From positions 1-64,000 of the forward strand of contig NZ_QGTJ01000004.1 of NCBI RefSeq assembly GCF_003182095.1: 64,000 nucleotides of DNA. The letters run 5' to 3'. A model generated the notes under the pieces. The model was not told the origin of the DNA. It was given only the letters and a program-made list of their open reading frames with translations, and made no database searches. Both the position numbers and the translations under genes were made by a program. The DNA is from Plasticicumulans acidivorans. GTDB taxonomy: Bacteria; Pseudomonadota; Gammaproteobacteria; Competibacterales; Competibacteraceae. Below are positions 56,148-64,000 of this stretch, in pieces (positions within the stretch are counted from its first letter, which is position 1; the number at the start of each line of letters is the position of its first letter).

Positions 56148-56666
56148 ATGAATGCACCACGTCTCGCGCAGCGGGGCCGCCTCGTCGTCGCCATGGCCAT
56201 GGCGCTGGCCGGCGCCGCTGGGGCACATGCCGAGGGCGTCGGCGGATTCACGACGCACGGCGAGCGCTATCTGCACACGCTGGCCGACAGCGGCTGGATT
56301 CCCCTGAGCCTGCAGACCCCGGTCCGTCTCGATGAGCTGGGGCCCGGCGAGCGTTACCTGATGAACCTGAATGCTGCGCTGTGGCGCCCGCAGGGCACTG
56401 AGGATGCGGAGCAGGCGCTGTACGGCAGCGGCTATGTCACTCCCGGCGAGCGCTACCTCGCCGATCTGGCGCTGGTCGGCTGGCAGCCGGCCGGCGTGAC
56501 CTTCGACGCGCTGACGCTCGCGCTCGGGGCGGCGACGGCGGGGGACCGCTACGTCATGCAGCTCGATGATGCGAACTGGCGGCCGCTGATGCTCGGCCCC
56601 GGCGAGCTGATCATGCCGCCGGCGCGCTTCTGTCCGCCGGACGGCGGAGCGGGCGCCCGCTGCTAG
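56148..56666 (+). CDS. Secreted GERYL-repeat protein, unrecognised family
   Basis: 172-aa exported protein (signal peptide ending HAEG near residue 29). It contains four tandem copies of a short motif: HGERYLHTLADSGWIP (37-52), GPGERYLMNLNAALWRP (65-81), TPGERYLADLALVGWQP (98-114) and TAGDRYVMQLDDANWRP (130-146), with spacers of 13-17 residues. The conserved parts are G-[ED]-R-Y-[LV], a Leu and a W-x-P end. I do not recognise the family. ATG at 56148 has GGGAGGGA upstream. It is followed by a good intrinsic terminator. A repeat-built periplasmic or surface protein is inferred. Confidence 0.75.
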   Translation: MNAPRLAQRGRLVVAMAMALAGAAGAHAEGVGGFTTHGERYLHTLADSGWIPLSLQTPVRLDELGPGERYLMNLNAALWRPQGTEDAEQALYGSGYVTPGERYLADLALVGWQPAGVTFDALTLALGAATAGDRYVMQLDDANWRPLMLGPGELIMPPARFCPPDGGAGARC

Positions 56667-56715
56667 CGGCGCAAGCAGATACGGGGTGCCGCGACGCGCC
56701 GCGCGGGTCGACGCT

Positions 56716-56749
56716 CAGGCTCCGACGCGGCGTGCCGGAGCCTGTTTTA
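56716..56749 (+). terminator. Rho-independent terminator
   Basis: Arms CAGGCTCCG and CGGAGCCTG with an 11-nt loop, followed by TTTTAT, about 50 bp after the GERYL gene. It also lies between it and the convergent DMT-transporter gene. Confidence 0.85.
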
Positions 56750-56779
56750 TCGGAGCGGGCTGGCCACCCGGCGGCCGCT

Positions 56780-57721
56780 TCAGGCGCCCGTGGCCGCGCG
56801 CTGCCGGCGGCGTTGCCGCCATGACGGCAGCCAGACCTGGGCATTGACCACCAGCAGACCGACCAGCACCAGCAGCGCACCGATCAGGAAGGCGGTATCG
56901 GGGCGCTCGTGCAGCAGCAGCACGCCGAAGGCCACGCCGAACAGCGGGCTCATGAACGACAGCACACCCAGCCGCGCGGCCAGATAGCGGCGCAGCAGCC
57001 AGAACCAGATCAGGTAGCTGGCGAAGGCGACGATGACGCTCTGGAAGCCCAGGCTGGTCCAGACCAGCGGCGTGGCGTGGAACTGCGCCTGGCCGCTGAG
57101 CCAGGCGCAGGGCAGCAGCACCAGGCTGGCGATCGCCAGCTGGTAGAACAGGGTCTGCGCCGCCGGGGCCTCGCTGAGCCGGCTGCTGCGCACCGCCACC
57201 GTGGTCAGCCCCCAGGCGGCGCCGGCGCACAGGCCCATCAGGTCGCCGAGCAGCCAGTGCGCCGAGCGCGGGCTGCCGCCGTGCAGGCTCGGCAGCAGAA
57301 AGGTGATGGCGATGCCGGTAAAGGCGATGCCGATGCCCAGCCACTGCAGGCGGCTCAGGCGTTCGTCCGGCAGGCGCAGCTGCAGGCCGAGCGCGGCGAA
57401 CATCGGCGCGGTGTAGAGAAACACCGCCATGTGCGAGGCGCTGGTCCAGCGCAGGCCCTCGGCGACGAAGAGGAACTCCGCCGCGAACAGCAGGCCGACC
57501 ACCAGCCCCGAGCGCAGGGCGACGCCGGGCAGCCAGCGGTCGCGCGCGATCAGCCGGCTGAACAGCCACACCAGCAGCGCCGCCACGCCGGAGCGCAGCG
57601 CCACCTGCAGCAGCGGCGCCACCTCGGTGGCCACCGCCTTGATCGCGACCTGTTGCAGGCCCCAGATCAGGCACAGCACCACCATGATGGCGGCGGCACT
57701 TGCGTCTACAGCGCGTCTCAT
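56780..57721 (-). CDS. EamA/DMT-superfamily exporter
   Basis: 313-aa inner-membrane protein with ten hydrophobic segments in two EamA halves (IMVVLCLIWGLQQVAIKAV; LGDLMGLCAGAAWGLTTVAVRSS). It has conserved GLRWTSASHMAVFLYTAPMFAALGL and SPLFGVAFGVLLLHERP near the end. The start MRRAVDASAAAIM at 57721 is suggested by length; its RBS is weak. It is divergent from an AraC regulator 100 bp away, the usual layout for a regulated exporter. The substrate is unknown (amino acids or metabolites in relatives). Confidence 0.85.
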   Translation of the reverse strand: MRRAVDASAAAIMVVLCLIWGLQQVAIKAVATEVAPLLQVALRSGVAALLVWLFSRLIARDRWLPGVALRSGLVVGLLFAAEFLFVAEGLRWTSASHMAVFLYTAPMFAALGLQLRLPDERLSRLQWLGIGIAFTGIAITFLLPSLHGGSPRSAHWLLGDLMGLCAGAAWGLTTVAVRSSRLSEAPAAQTLFYQLAIASLVLLPCAWLSGQAQFHATPLVWTSLGFQSVIVAFASYLIWFWLLRRYLAARLGVLSFMSPLFGVAFGVLLLHERPDTAFLIGALLVLVGLLVVNAQVWLPSWRQRRRQRAATGA

Positions 57722-57820
57722 CGTCGAACTCGTCGTCGTTGCGGCGCGCCAGCATCGGTGCGGCGGGGTGAGGTGATATAGCTTGAAGCTGCCAACCGAT
57801 GGTGAGGAACTGCCAGCGCC

Positions 57821-58618
57821 ATGAAAAACCGCGACACCGCAGCCGGGCCGCACCTGTGCACCCCGCCGTTCACCGAGACGCTGCCGGCGCCGGTGTTCTG
57901 CCGCACCGAGCACATGCCGGCGCACGCCCGCTATGCGCCGATGCGCCATCCCTGGGGCGAGTTCGTCTACTCCTTCAGCGGCGTCACCGAGGTCAAGGCC
58001 GGTGCGCAGCACTATCTGGTGCCGCCGCAGCAGGGCGTCTGGATCGCGCCGCAGACCGAGCACACCGGCCTCAACCATCAGCAGACGGTGTACTGCTCGG
58101 TGTATGTCAGCCTGGCGCTGTGCGCCGCGCTGCCGGCGCAGTCCTGCGTGGTGCTGGTGTCGCCGCTGCTGCGCGCGATCCTCACGCACCTGCGCACGCT
58201 GCCGGACGCGGCGGACAGCCCCGAGCGCACGCGGCTGCTGCGCGTGCTGGTCGACCAGCTGGCGGGCTGCGCCACCGCCGGCAGCTACATTCCGCACAGC
58301 GCCGACCCGGAGCTCGACGCGGTGCTGCAGGCGCTGCGCGAGCAGCCGGCCGACAACCGCTCGCTGGCGCAGCTGGCAGCGGCGTTTCACTTCAGCGAGC
58401 GCACGCTGATGCGCCGCTGCCAGCGCGAGCTCGGCATGTCGCTGACCGAATGGCGCCAGCGCCTGCGCGTGGTGCGCGCGCTGCCGCGGCTGTGCGCCGG
58501 GCACAGCGTCGAGGCGGTCGCGCTGGATCTGGGCTACGCGACGTCCTCGGCCTTCATCGCCATGTTCCACCGCCTGACCGGCAGCAGCCCGGCGCGCTTC
58601 GTCGCCCGCACGCAGTAG
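57821..58618 (+). CDS. AraC-family regulator with cupin N-terminus
   Basis: 265-aa regulator. The N-terminal cupin-type sensing domain reads HPWGEFVYSFSGVTEVKAGAQHYLVPPQQGVWIAPQTEHTG (in part). The C-terminal helix-turn-helix pair reads RSLAQLAAAFHFSERTLMRRCQRELGMS and SVEAVALDLGYATSSAFIAMFHRLTG (in part). It is divergent from the DMT exporter with 99 bp between, so it most likely controls it. The following gene is convergent, ending 7 bp after this stop. Confidence 0.9.
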   Translation: MKNRDTAAGPHLCTPPFTETLPAPVFCRTEHMPAHARYAPMRHPWGEFVYSFSGVTEVKAGAQHYLVPPQQGVWIAPQTEHTGLNHQQTVYCSVYVSLALCAALPAQSCVVLVSPLLRAILTHLRTLPDAADSPERTRLLRVLVDQLAGCATAGSYIPHSADPELDAVLQALREQPADNRSLAQLAAAFHFSERTLMRRCQRELGMSLTEWRQRLRVVRALPRLCAGHSVEAVALDLGYATSSAFIAMFHRLTGSSPARFVARTQ

Positions 58619-58624
58619 GCTGTT

Positions 58625-60358
58625 TCAGCCGCGCAGATGGCCGCCGACCAGCAGCAGCACGATGAGTACGGCCAGCAGCGCCGAGACGCCTTTCCAGAAC
58701 GCCGCCGGATGGCGCTCGATCAGCGCCGGCCGCGTCGCACGCAGGAATTCCGCGTTCGGCCGGCGCAGGTCGTGGACGAACTCGGCGACGTCGGCGTAGC
58801 GCAGCTGCGGGTTCGGCTGCACCGCCTTGCGCAGCGTGGCGTCGAGCCAGGCGGGGATCTCGCGCTGCTCGTCGAGCACGCTGCGGTAGCGCAGCCGGCG
58901 CTGCGCCGCCGGCGTGCGCGCCCCCGGCACCGCGGTGCCGTAGGGCAGGCGGCCGCTGAGCATTTCGTAGGTGATGACGCCGAGCGAGTAGAGATCGGAG
59001 CGCAGCGAGCCGTTTTCGCCGAGGAAGTATTCCGGCGCCGTGTACTGCTCGGTGCCGAGGATCGCCTCGCCGGCCAGCGGCGCGGCGGTTTCCAGCAGGC
59101 CGGCGACGCGCACCGCGCCGAAGTCGATGATCTTCACCGTGCCGTGGGCGTCGATGATGACGTTATCCGGGCGCAGATCCTGATGCAGCATCTCCAGCCG
59201 GTGAAATGCGCGCAGCCCTTTGGCGATCTGCTCGACGATGCCGCGCACGGTTTCCAGCGGCGGGCGCGGGTGGTCGAGCAGCCACTGGCGCAGCGACTGG
59301 CCTTCGAGGTACTCGAAGGTCACGTACAGAAAATGGTGCGGGCGCGGCTGCGCGGCGGCCTTGAGCACGTGCGGGTTGTCGATGCGCCGCGCGATCCATT
59401 CTTCGAGCAGCAGGCGTTCGAGGTGCGCGGCGTCGTCGCGCAGGCTCGGCGGCGGGATCTTGAGCACCAGCCGCGCGCCGCTGTCGCGGTCTTCGGCGAG
59501 GTAGACGTGGCTGCGTGCGCTGGCGTGCAGCTCGCGCAGGATGCGGTAACCGTCGAAGTCGCGGCCGGTGTCGAGCAGCGGCGGCAGCGGCCATTCCGCG
59601 ATCTGCTGGCGCACCGCCTCGGCGTCCTGCGCCGGCAGCGCCTCGATGCGCACCAGCTGCAGCGTCAGATTGTCCGGGCTGCCGCGGCGGAAGGCCGCGG
59701 TGACCAGCTGCTGCGCCAGCGCGTCGAGATCCTCGCCGGTGGCCAGCGCGGCGATGAGCGTGGCGGCATCGAGGTATTCGTAGACGCCGTCGGTGGCGAG
59801 CAGGAACACGTCGCCGACTTCGAGCGCGAGGCTCAGGTAATCGATGTCGAGATGGGCGTCGAGGCCGAGCGCGCGGCCGAGGTAGCTCTGCTCGCGGGTG
59901 ACGTAGACGCGGTGATCCTGCGTCAGCTGTTCCAGCTCCTGCCCGCGCAGGCGGTAGATGCGGCTGTCGCCGACGTGGAACAGGTGCGCGCGGCAGCCCT
60001 TCAGCACCAGCGCGCTCAGCGTGCAGACGTAGCCGCGGTCGCGGTCGTAGCGGTACGGGCTGCTGCGGGTCTGTGCATGCAGCCAGGAATTGGTCGCCAT
60101 CAGCACCCGCTGCGCGGCTTTTTTCACCGTCCACGCCTGCGCCGTGGCGTAGTAATCCTCCAGGAAGCTGCGCACCGCCGCGGCACTGGCGACATGCGCC
60201 ACCGCGCTGCTGCTGATGCCATCGGCCAGCGCGATGGCGATGCCCTTGGTGTCGAGCTGGCGCGTGGCCGGCACGCAGGCGCCGTGGAAATCCTGATTGA
60301 TCGCCTTGCGGCCCTTGTCGCTGTGCTGGCCGATCGTCACCCGCAGGGCTGCGGACAT
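58625..60358 (-). CDS. Bifunctional PP2C-type phosphatase/serine-threonine kinase
   Basis: 577-aa fusion. Residues 1 to about 250 form a PP2C phosphatase (HSDKGRKAINQDFHG, ALADGISSS, FHVGDSRIYRL, LATDGVYEYL, GSPDNLTLQ) with the metal-binding aspartates in place. From about 265 to 530 there is a protein kinase domain (GYRILRELHASARSHVYLAED, VLKI lysine, LHQDLRPDN catalytic loop, IDFG, APEY). HRD has become HQD, so it is a non-RD kinase. A C-terminal membrane segment (GVSALLAVLIVLLLVGGHL) anchors it. In other gammaproteobacteria such fusions sit with nitrate/nitrite assimilation genes; here the nitrite-type channel is 61 bp upstream. Confidence 0.88.
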   Translation of the reverse strand: MSAALRVTIGQHSDKGRKAINQDFHGACVPATRQLDTKGIAIALADGISSSAVAHVASAAAVRSFLEDYYATAQAWTVKKAAQRVLMATNSWLHAQTRSSPYRYDRDRGYVCTLSALVLKGCRAHLFHVGDSRIYRLRGQELEQLTQDHRVYVTREQSYLGRALGLDAHLDIDYLSLALEVGDVFLLATDGVYEYLDAATLIAALATGEDLDALAQQLVTAAFRRGSPDNLTLQLVRIEALPAQDAEAVRQQIAEWPLPPLLDTGRDFDGYRILRELHASARSHVYLAEDRDSGARLVLKIPPPSLRDDAAHLERLLLEEWIARRIDNPHVLKAAAQPRPHHFLYVTFEYLEGQSLRQWLLDHPRPPLETVRGIVEQIAKGLRAFHRLEMLHQDLRPDNVIIDAHGTVKIIDFGAVRVAGLLETAAPLAGEAILGTEQYTAPEYFLGENGSLRSDLYSLGVITYEMLSGRLPYGTAVPGARTPAAQRRLRYRSVLDEQREIPAWLDATLRKAVQPNPQLRYADVAEFVHDLRRPNAEFLRATRPALIERHPAAFWKGVSALLAVLIVLLLVGGHLRG

Positions 60359-60419
60359 CGCACCTCCTTACCGCCGGCCGTGCAGCGGCCCGTTTTGCGC
60401 GGGCCGCTGCGCCGGGGTG

Positions 60420-61229
60420 TTACAGCACGCGCTTGGGCGCGGTGCGCACGTGGGTCGAGTACAGCGTCAGGCCGACGAAGGTGATGCCGCCGACCAGATT
60501 GCCGAGCACCGTCGGAATCTCGTTCCAGACCATGTAGTCGTAGATCGAGAAATTGCCGCCGAGCATCAGCCCCGAGGGGAACAGAAACATGTTGACCACG
60601 GAATGCTCGAAGCCCATGTAGAAGAACACCATGATCGGCATCCACATGGCGATGACCTTGCCGGTGACGTCCGTCGACACCATCGCGCCGACCACGCCGG
60701 TCGACACCATCCAGTTGCACAGCACGCCGCGGATGAACAGCGTCAGCATGCCGGCGGCGCCGTGCGCGGCGTAGCCGACGGTGCGGCTCTCGCCGATCGA
60801 GCCGATCTTCTGGCCGACGATGTTGGGCTCGGTGGAGAAGGCGAAGGTGACGATGATCGCCATGAACAGCGCCACGGTCAGCGCGCCGGCGAAGTTGCCG
60901 ATGAACACCAGCCCCCAGTTGCGCAGCACACCGCCGAGCGTCACCCCCGGACGCTTGTCGAGCAGCGCCAGCGGGCAGAGCGTGAACACGCCGGTCAGCA
61001 GGTCGAAGCCGAGCAGATACAGCATGCAGAAACCGACCGGGAACAGGATCGCACCGACCAGCGGCTGGCCGGTCTGCACGGTGATGGTGACGGCGAATGC
61101 CGCCGCCAGCGCGAGGATCGCGCCGGCCATGTAGGCGCGGATCACCGTATCGCGGGTGGACATGTAGATCTTGGATTCGCCGGCATCGACCATCTTCGTG
61201 ACGAATTCGGCTGGTGCTACGTAGGACAT
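60420..61229 (-). CDS. Formate/nitrite transporter-family channel
   Basis: 269-aa inner-membrane protein of the FNT family. It has SYVAPAEFVTKMVDAGESK, six hydrophobic segments, a slit region LCPLALLDKRPGVTLGGVLRNWGLVFIGNFAGAL (in part) and VLCNWMVSTGV and GFEHSVVNMFLFPSG, which are FNT signatures. The kinase-phosphatase partner suggests nitrite uptake (NirC-like) rather than formate. ATG at 61229 was chosen over the longer frame. A dyad TACCCCC-AA-GGGGTTA lies 210-230 bp upstream. Confidence 0.9.
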   Translation of the reverse strand: MSYVAPAEFVTKMVDAGESKIYMSTRDTVIRAYMAGAILALAAAFAVTITVQTGQPLVGAILFPVGFCMLYLLGFDLLTGVFTLCPLALLDKRPGVTLGGVLRNWGLVFIGNFAGALTVALFMAIIVTFAFSTEPNIVGQKIGSIGESRTVGYAAHGAAGMLTLFIRGVLCNWMVSTGVVGAMVSTDVTGKVIAMWMPIMVFFYMGFEHSVVNMFLFPSGLMLGGNFSIYDYMVWNEIPTVLGNLVGGITFVGLTLYSTHVRTAPKRVL

Positions 61230-62009
61230 GTCTCTGGTCTCCGTGGGCCGCAAAAGGCGTCCTGCACTGAGGCGGCGGTCCAAAAAAAGGGCGGATGTCT
61301 GCAAACCACCGACCGCAGCGGGCCGGCGGGGCGGAAGGTCCCCGCGTCCGCTGGCGGACCGGCGGGGCGATTCCGTGACAGGCGGAACCGCAGCCACTCA
61401 GGCAGGGATCGCGCCAGCTGCGCGTGCCATGCGGCCGATTACCCCCAAGGGGTTATGCCGTCCGATCTCTAAAGAGGCAGTGGTTTCGGCAAAAGGCTGT
61501 CATTGGCCTGCCGACTGGGGCTAAGCCCGTGTATTGGTTGTGGTAATTGGCATGGCGTCGGCATGGCTGCGCGCTTTGTGGCGGTGCAGCAGCGGGTTTT
61601 CCCGCCCCCATGCGGTGCGCGACACTCGCAGGCGCACGAACTGGGCGCTGGTGCTGCATCGACAAACTTCACTGGCGCATTTGGCCGTGGTGCACAGGCG
61701 AGGATTTACCGCGCGGGGGCGTCGCAGCTGGACGCAGGCTGACAGGCGAAGACTGGAGGGCGCGATGTCCAGCATTTCACAACATGTGCATTCATGTGGG
61801 GGCGCCAGTAAGGGGGACTTGGCCGAAGGCCAATAAAAAATGGTATTCAATCTTTGGGTGCGTCATAGCGAATATCCCGTCGTTTATGCGTTCAGTAGTC
61901 GTTCCGCATATAAGCCGTAAACGGCGATGCAAAATACATCGTCCGCCTTGATTTCCATGATTATGACGAGCTTGATTCAGCTGTTGCAGTGGAGTGTCGT
62001 AGTGGCTGG
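61230..62009. other. Long gap before the FNT gene, no gene recognised
   Basis: 780 bp; GC-rich to about 61,800 then AT-richer. TACCCCCAAGGGGTTA (around 61,440) resembles a weak NarL/NarP-type site 210 bp upstream of the FNT start; this is low confidence. A hairpin TTGGCC-GAA-GGCCAA at about 61,821-61,835 has no T-run on the correct side. The open frames on both strands have unlikely composition. Confidence 0.4.
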
Positions 62010-62174
62010 CTAAAAAGCGTCGCTGGCTTTGATGCCCAATGCTTTGATCCATTGTAAGTAATCAATGTTGCGCGTGGCCGGCGTTTTTCCTTGATTGACA
62101 TACCCTTGTCTGCCAGCGGCGAGTGTTAATGCCCATGGTTCTGCCTTTTGATCATTTTTAAAATCTATAGCCAA
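62010..62174 (-). CDS. Short unrecognised ORF (54 aa) with protein-like composition
   Basis: Minus-strand frame from a possible TTG at 62174 to TAG at 62010. The translation ends in AEPWALTLAAGRQGYVNQG, then KTPATRNIDYLQWIKALGIK and ASDAF. It looks like genuine coding sequence rather than GC-driven chance (balanced residues; low-GC region). It starts inside the 3' end of the preceding barrel gene, in another frame. It could be a small protein or the C-terminal remnant of a lost gene; no family is recognised. Confidence 0.3.
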   Translation of the reverse strand: MAIDFKNDQKAEPWALTLAAGRQGYVNQGKTPATRNIDYLQWIKALGIKASDAF

Positions 62175-63396
62175 AATTTAAATTCATTCCCTCTACGTCG
62201 TTTTCTCCTCGTGTATAGGTGAGCCCCAATTCGAGTTTTTCATAAACAAACTGTCCCGCTTGCACTCGGGTGCCGATGGAAATCCCGAAGTCCTGCCAGC
62301 GTTCGCAATAGAGCGGGTCGCCATTGAAGCGGGTGTCGATGATCCAGGCGCGCCAGCGGGCGCCGCGGCCGAGGAAGGTGTCGTGTAATGGACCGGCGAT
62401 GTCGAAGCCGTTACGCATGGCGTGATTGCTCAGGTCGTAATCGACGTCATAAACGCCGCCATCGCTGGTGCGAGAGCGGTATTCGGTGAGCTGGTTGCTC
62501 ATGCCGAATTCGATGCCGGTGCTGCGGTCGTACCAGCGTGTACGGCTGGTGAGCGAGGCGGAGTACAGATAGGCGCTACCCTGATTCTCCCGTGAGCCAC
62601 CCGCACCAAAGCGCACGGCGGGAATCAGCGTCCAGCCAGGTGAGATCGGCATGTGCAGTGCGGCGCCACCGCCGTAGGTAAACGACTGGCCGCCGTCGCC
62701 TTCTCCGCGATCGAGCAGACCGGACAGCGTTAGCTTGTAGCCGTCGCGCAAGGCCAGCGTGTAGCCGAAAGGGGTTTTGCTGCTGGAGCGGCGCATGTCG
62801 CCGAGTTGCCAGCGCTCCCCGCTGAAGCCGGCACTGACGATCCCGAAGTGACTGCCGCCACCGGTCCCGCCGTAGCCTTCGCTGGCGCTCGCAATGGCGA
62901 AATCCTGAGCACCCATCACTGCCATCAGGCTCGTCGGGTTACCGGCGATCGGATCGGCAGGTTGCGTGCGCGCCGGATTCTGCTGGAGCTGCGTGTAGAT
63001 GAACTCACCCTGTGCGGCGAGGTAGTGCAGCAACAGGTCCCGGCTCTGGGTTCGGGTGCTTCCGTCAAAGCTCAGATCGATGCCGAGTGCAGGAACGCTG
63101 AAACTCAGCCGGGTCGAGTTCGATGCAAATCGTGCGGTTGCGGGCAGTCCGCGTACATAGACGGAAGCATCGACGGCCGAGACGCCGACGACATAATCCG
63201 GTGCGAGCGAGCGAAACGATGTTTCCAGCCCCGCGATGCTCGCTGAATCTCGAATGTCAAATGCAGGCAGTGCCTGCGTGCGATCCGTTCCGCCGTCGAC
63301 ACTGATAACGAGCGTGACCTCATCGCTTGCCCTGGCGGAGGATGACAGCAGCAATCCACATGCGAGTACCCGTCCAATGCGTAATAGCCGACACAT
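62158..63396 (-). CDS. Outer-membrane beta-barrel protein, family not recognised
   Basis: 412-aa exported protein. The signal peptide is LACGLLLSSSARASDEV. The N-terminal passenger-like part (about 25-160) has VTLVISVDGGTDRTQALPAF, DYVVGVSAVDASVYVRGLP. A barrel-like C-terminal half with alternating strands (HFGIVSAGFSGERWQLGDM; FGYTLALRDGYKLTLSGLLDRGEG) ends LNFGYRF, with a C-terminal Phe. ATG 63396 (MCRLLRIGR) has AAGGAA 8 nt upstream, better than 63417. A perfect CRP-consensus site lies about 80 bp upstream. The region is low-GC at both ends, so acquisition or relaxed selection is possible. Confidence 0.72.
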   Translation of the reverse strand: MCRLLRIGRVLACGLLLSSSARASDEVTLVISVDGGTDRTQALPAFDIRDSASIAGLETSFRSLAPDYVVGVSAVDASVYVRGLPATARFASNSTRLSFSVPALGIDLSFDGSTRTQSRDLLLHYLAAQGEFIYTQLQQNPARTQPADPIAGNPTSLMAVMGAQDFAIASASEGYGGTGGGSHFGIVSAGFSGERWQLGDMRRSSSKTPFGYTLALRDGYKLTLSGLLDRGEGDGGQSFTYGGGAALHMPISPGWTLIPAVRFGAGGSRENQGSAYLYSASLTSRTRWYDRSTGIEFGMSNQLTEYRSRTSDGGVYDVDYDLSNHAMRNGFDIAGPLHDTFLGRGARWRAWIIDTRFNGDPLYCERWQDFGISIGTRVQAGQFVYEKLELGLTYTRGENDVEGMNLNFGYRF

Positions 63397-63471
63397 CCAA
63401 ATGTTCCTTGGCGTCAATTAACTCAAACTGTCCAACTTGGCAGATTTAAAATAAGAGTTTTGTATTTAATG

Positions 63472-63487
63472 TGTGAAGTGCATCACA
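63472..63487. promoter_or_regulatory. CRP/Vfr consensus site upstream of the barrel-protein gene
   Basis: TGTGA-AGTGCA-TCACA, an exact match to the CRP consensus TGTGA-N6-TCACA, centred about 84 bp before the start at 63396 in AT-rich DNA (63,440-63,500). It shares GTGAnGTGCATCAC with the weaker site at 28,808-28,823 before the PEP-CTERM gene. Confidence 0.65.
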
Positions 63488-63630
63488 GATGCTTCGCTCC
63501 ATTCGGTTTGATTTGGATGTCATTGGTTGAAAAATGCATCGGAGCGCATCTGTCTTTCTGATGACTATGCCGACACGACAGTGCTTTATTGCGTAACGCC
63601 ATGGCATCGCAGTCGTGCTGCAGCCGCCGT

Positions 63631-64000
63631 TCAGCCGCCCCACACCGACTTCATGAACTGCACGAAGCGCTGCAGGCTCGGCGAGACGCCGCCGGCGTCC
63701 CAGCAGGCGCAGACGGGGATGTGCTCGTGGACGTCGTCGAGGGCGCGCACGACGACGCCGCGGCGCAGTACGTTGCGGGCGCAGCCGGCGTAGACGGTGA
63801 CGCCGATGCCGCCGGCGACCAGGCCGAAGATGCCTTCGCTGCTGGAGGCTTCCTGGACGATGTCCGGGTAGAAGCCGTGGCGGTGGCAGATGGCGAACAG
63901 GCGGTTGCGGTAGGCGGTCCAGTTTTCGCCGCTGCCGAGGATGAACGGCTCGCGCGCCAGCGCATCGAGGCTGGTGCTCGGCGCATCGAGCAGCGGATGC
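63631..64000 (-). CDS. LysR-family regulator, C-terminal part (partial)
   Basis: The last 123 residues of a LysR-type regulator; the 5' end lies beyond the window. The effector-binding domain is recognisable (PFILGSGENWTAYRNRLFAICHRHGF, in part; EASSSEGIFGLVAGGIGVTVYAGCARN; VHEHIPVCACWD; SLQRFVQFM). The stop codon is at 63631-63633. The target is unknown since its neighbour lies outside the window. Confidence 0.85.
   Translation of the reverse strand, partial: HPLLDAPSTSLDALAREPFILGSGENWTAYRNRLFAICHRHGFYPDIVQEASSSEGIFGLVAGGIGVTVYAGCARNVLRRGVVVRALDDVHEHIPVCACWDAGGVSPSLQRFVQFMKSVWGG

Noticed and set aside
61430..61460. NarL/NarP site before the FNT gene
   Set aside because: TACCCCC-AA-GGGGTTA matches only part of the heptamer consensus and lies over 200 bp from the start; it is kept only as a note in the gap entry.
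61821..61842. TTGGCC-GAA-GGCCAA hairpin
   Set aside because: On the plus strand it is followed by A residues, and on the minus strand the T-run precedes the hairpin, so it does not form an intrinsic terminator.

Overview
High-GC chromosomal DNA (roughly two-thirds G+C by eye) from a gammaproteobacterium. A DgcAB/ETF dimethylglycine system with a GbdR-type regulator, a Pseudomonas-like ppi-lpxH arrangement, a MekRAB-like ketone cluster, an OvoA ovothiol synthase and a PEP-CTERM protein together suggest a Nevskiales/Solimonadaceae-like or Pseudomonas-relative environmental bacterium. The genus is a guess. No rRNA, tRNA, CRISPR array, transposase or integrase was recognised.

Layout. 1-0.4 kb: 5' end of glyA behind a tandem glycine riboswitch. 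0.5-5.7 kb: small hypotheticals, YbaN/DUF454, and a LysR regulator divergent from a tautomerase-cupin pair. 5.7-11.4 kb: a four-gene leftward operon (URO-D-like protein, stand-alone A-T-TE synthetase, luciferase-like monooxygenase, ADP-ribosylglycohydrolase-like protein lacking its usual metal-binding aspartates). This is the best candidate for an undescribed system. 11.5-16.9 kb: outer-membrane channel, AraC regulator, Baeyer-Villiger monooxygenase and MetX-like esterase, with the same direct-repeat operator in front of the channel and the monooxygenase. 16.9-19.8 kb: a lower-GC island with a membrane protein, a CoiA-like nuclease and a NERD protein that appears frameshifted. 19.8-26.6 kb: an AraC regulator and a beta-oxidation set (acyl-CoA ligase, FadN-type dehydrogenase/hydratase, thiolase). 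26.7-28.9 kb: secreted PHB-depolymerase-type esterase and a PEP-CTERM lectin-like protein.

28.9-34.5 kb: cysS-SulP-ovoA, a plausible sulfur-to-ovothiol operon. 34.6-36.4 kb: two cyclophilins and lpxH. 36.5-42.7 kb: GreB-like factor, purU, GbdR-like regulator, and a divergent betaine/choline ABC importer ending at a strong terminator. 42.7-44.6 kb: a holin-endolysin cassette without other phage genes. 44.8-47.9 kb: MFS transporter, then a PstS-like/porin pair. 48.3-56 kb: dipeptidase, DUF5943-type protein, dgcA, dgcB and two ETF subunits. 56-64 kb: a novel-looking secreted GERYL-repeat protein, a DMT exporter with divergent AraC regulator, a PP2C-kinase with a formate/nitrite channel, a long gap, a beta-barrel protein, and a LysR gene cut by the window edge.

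Metabolic logic. Betaine is imported (39.6-42.6 kb) and dimethylglycine is demethylated (dgcAB/ETF). Formyl-THF is handled by PurU and glycine is sensed and used by glyA. Ketones are turned into esters (BVMO), hydrolysed (MetX-like esterase), activated and beta-oxidised. The betaine-to-DMG step (gbcAB) and sarcosine oxidase are not in this window.
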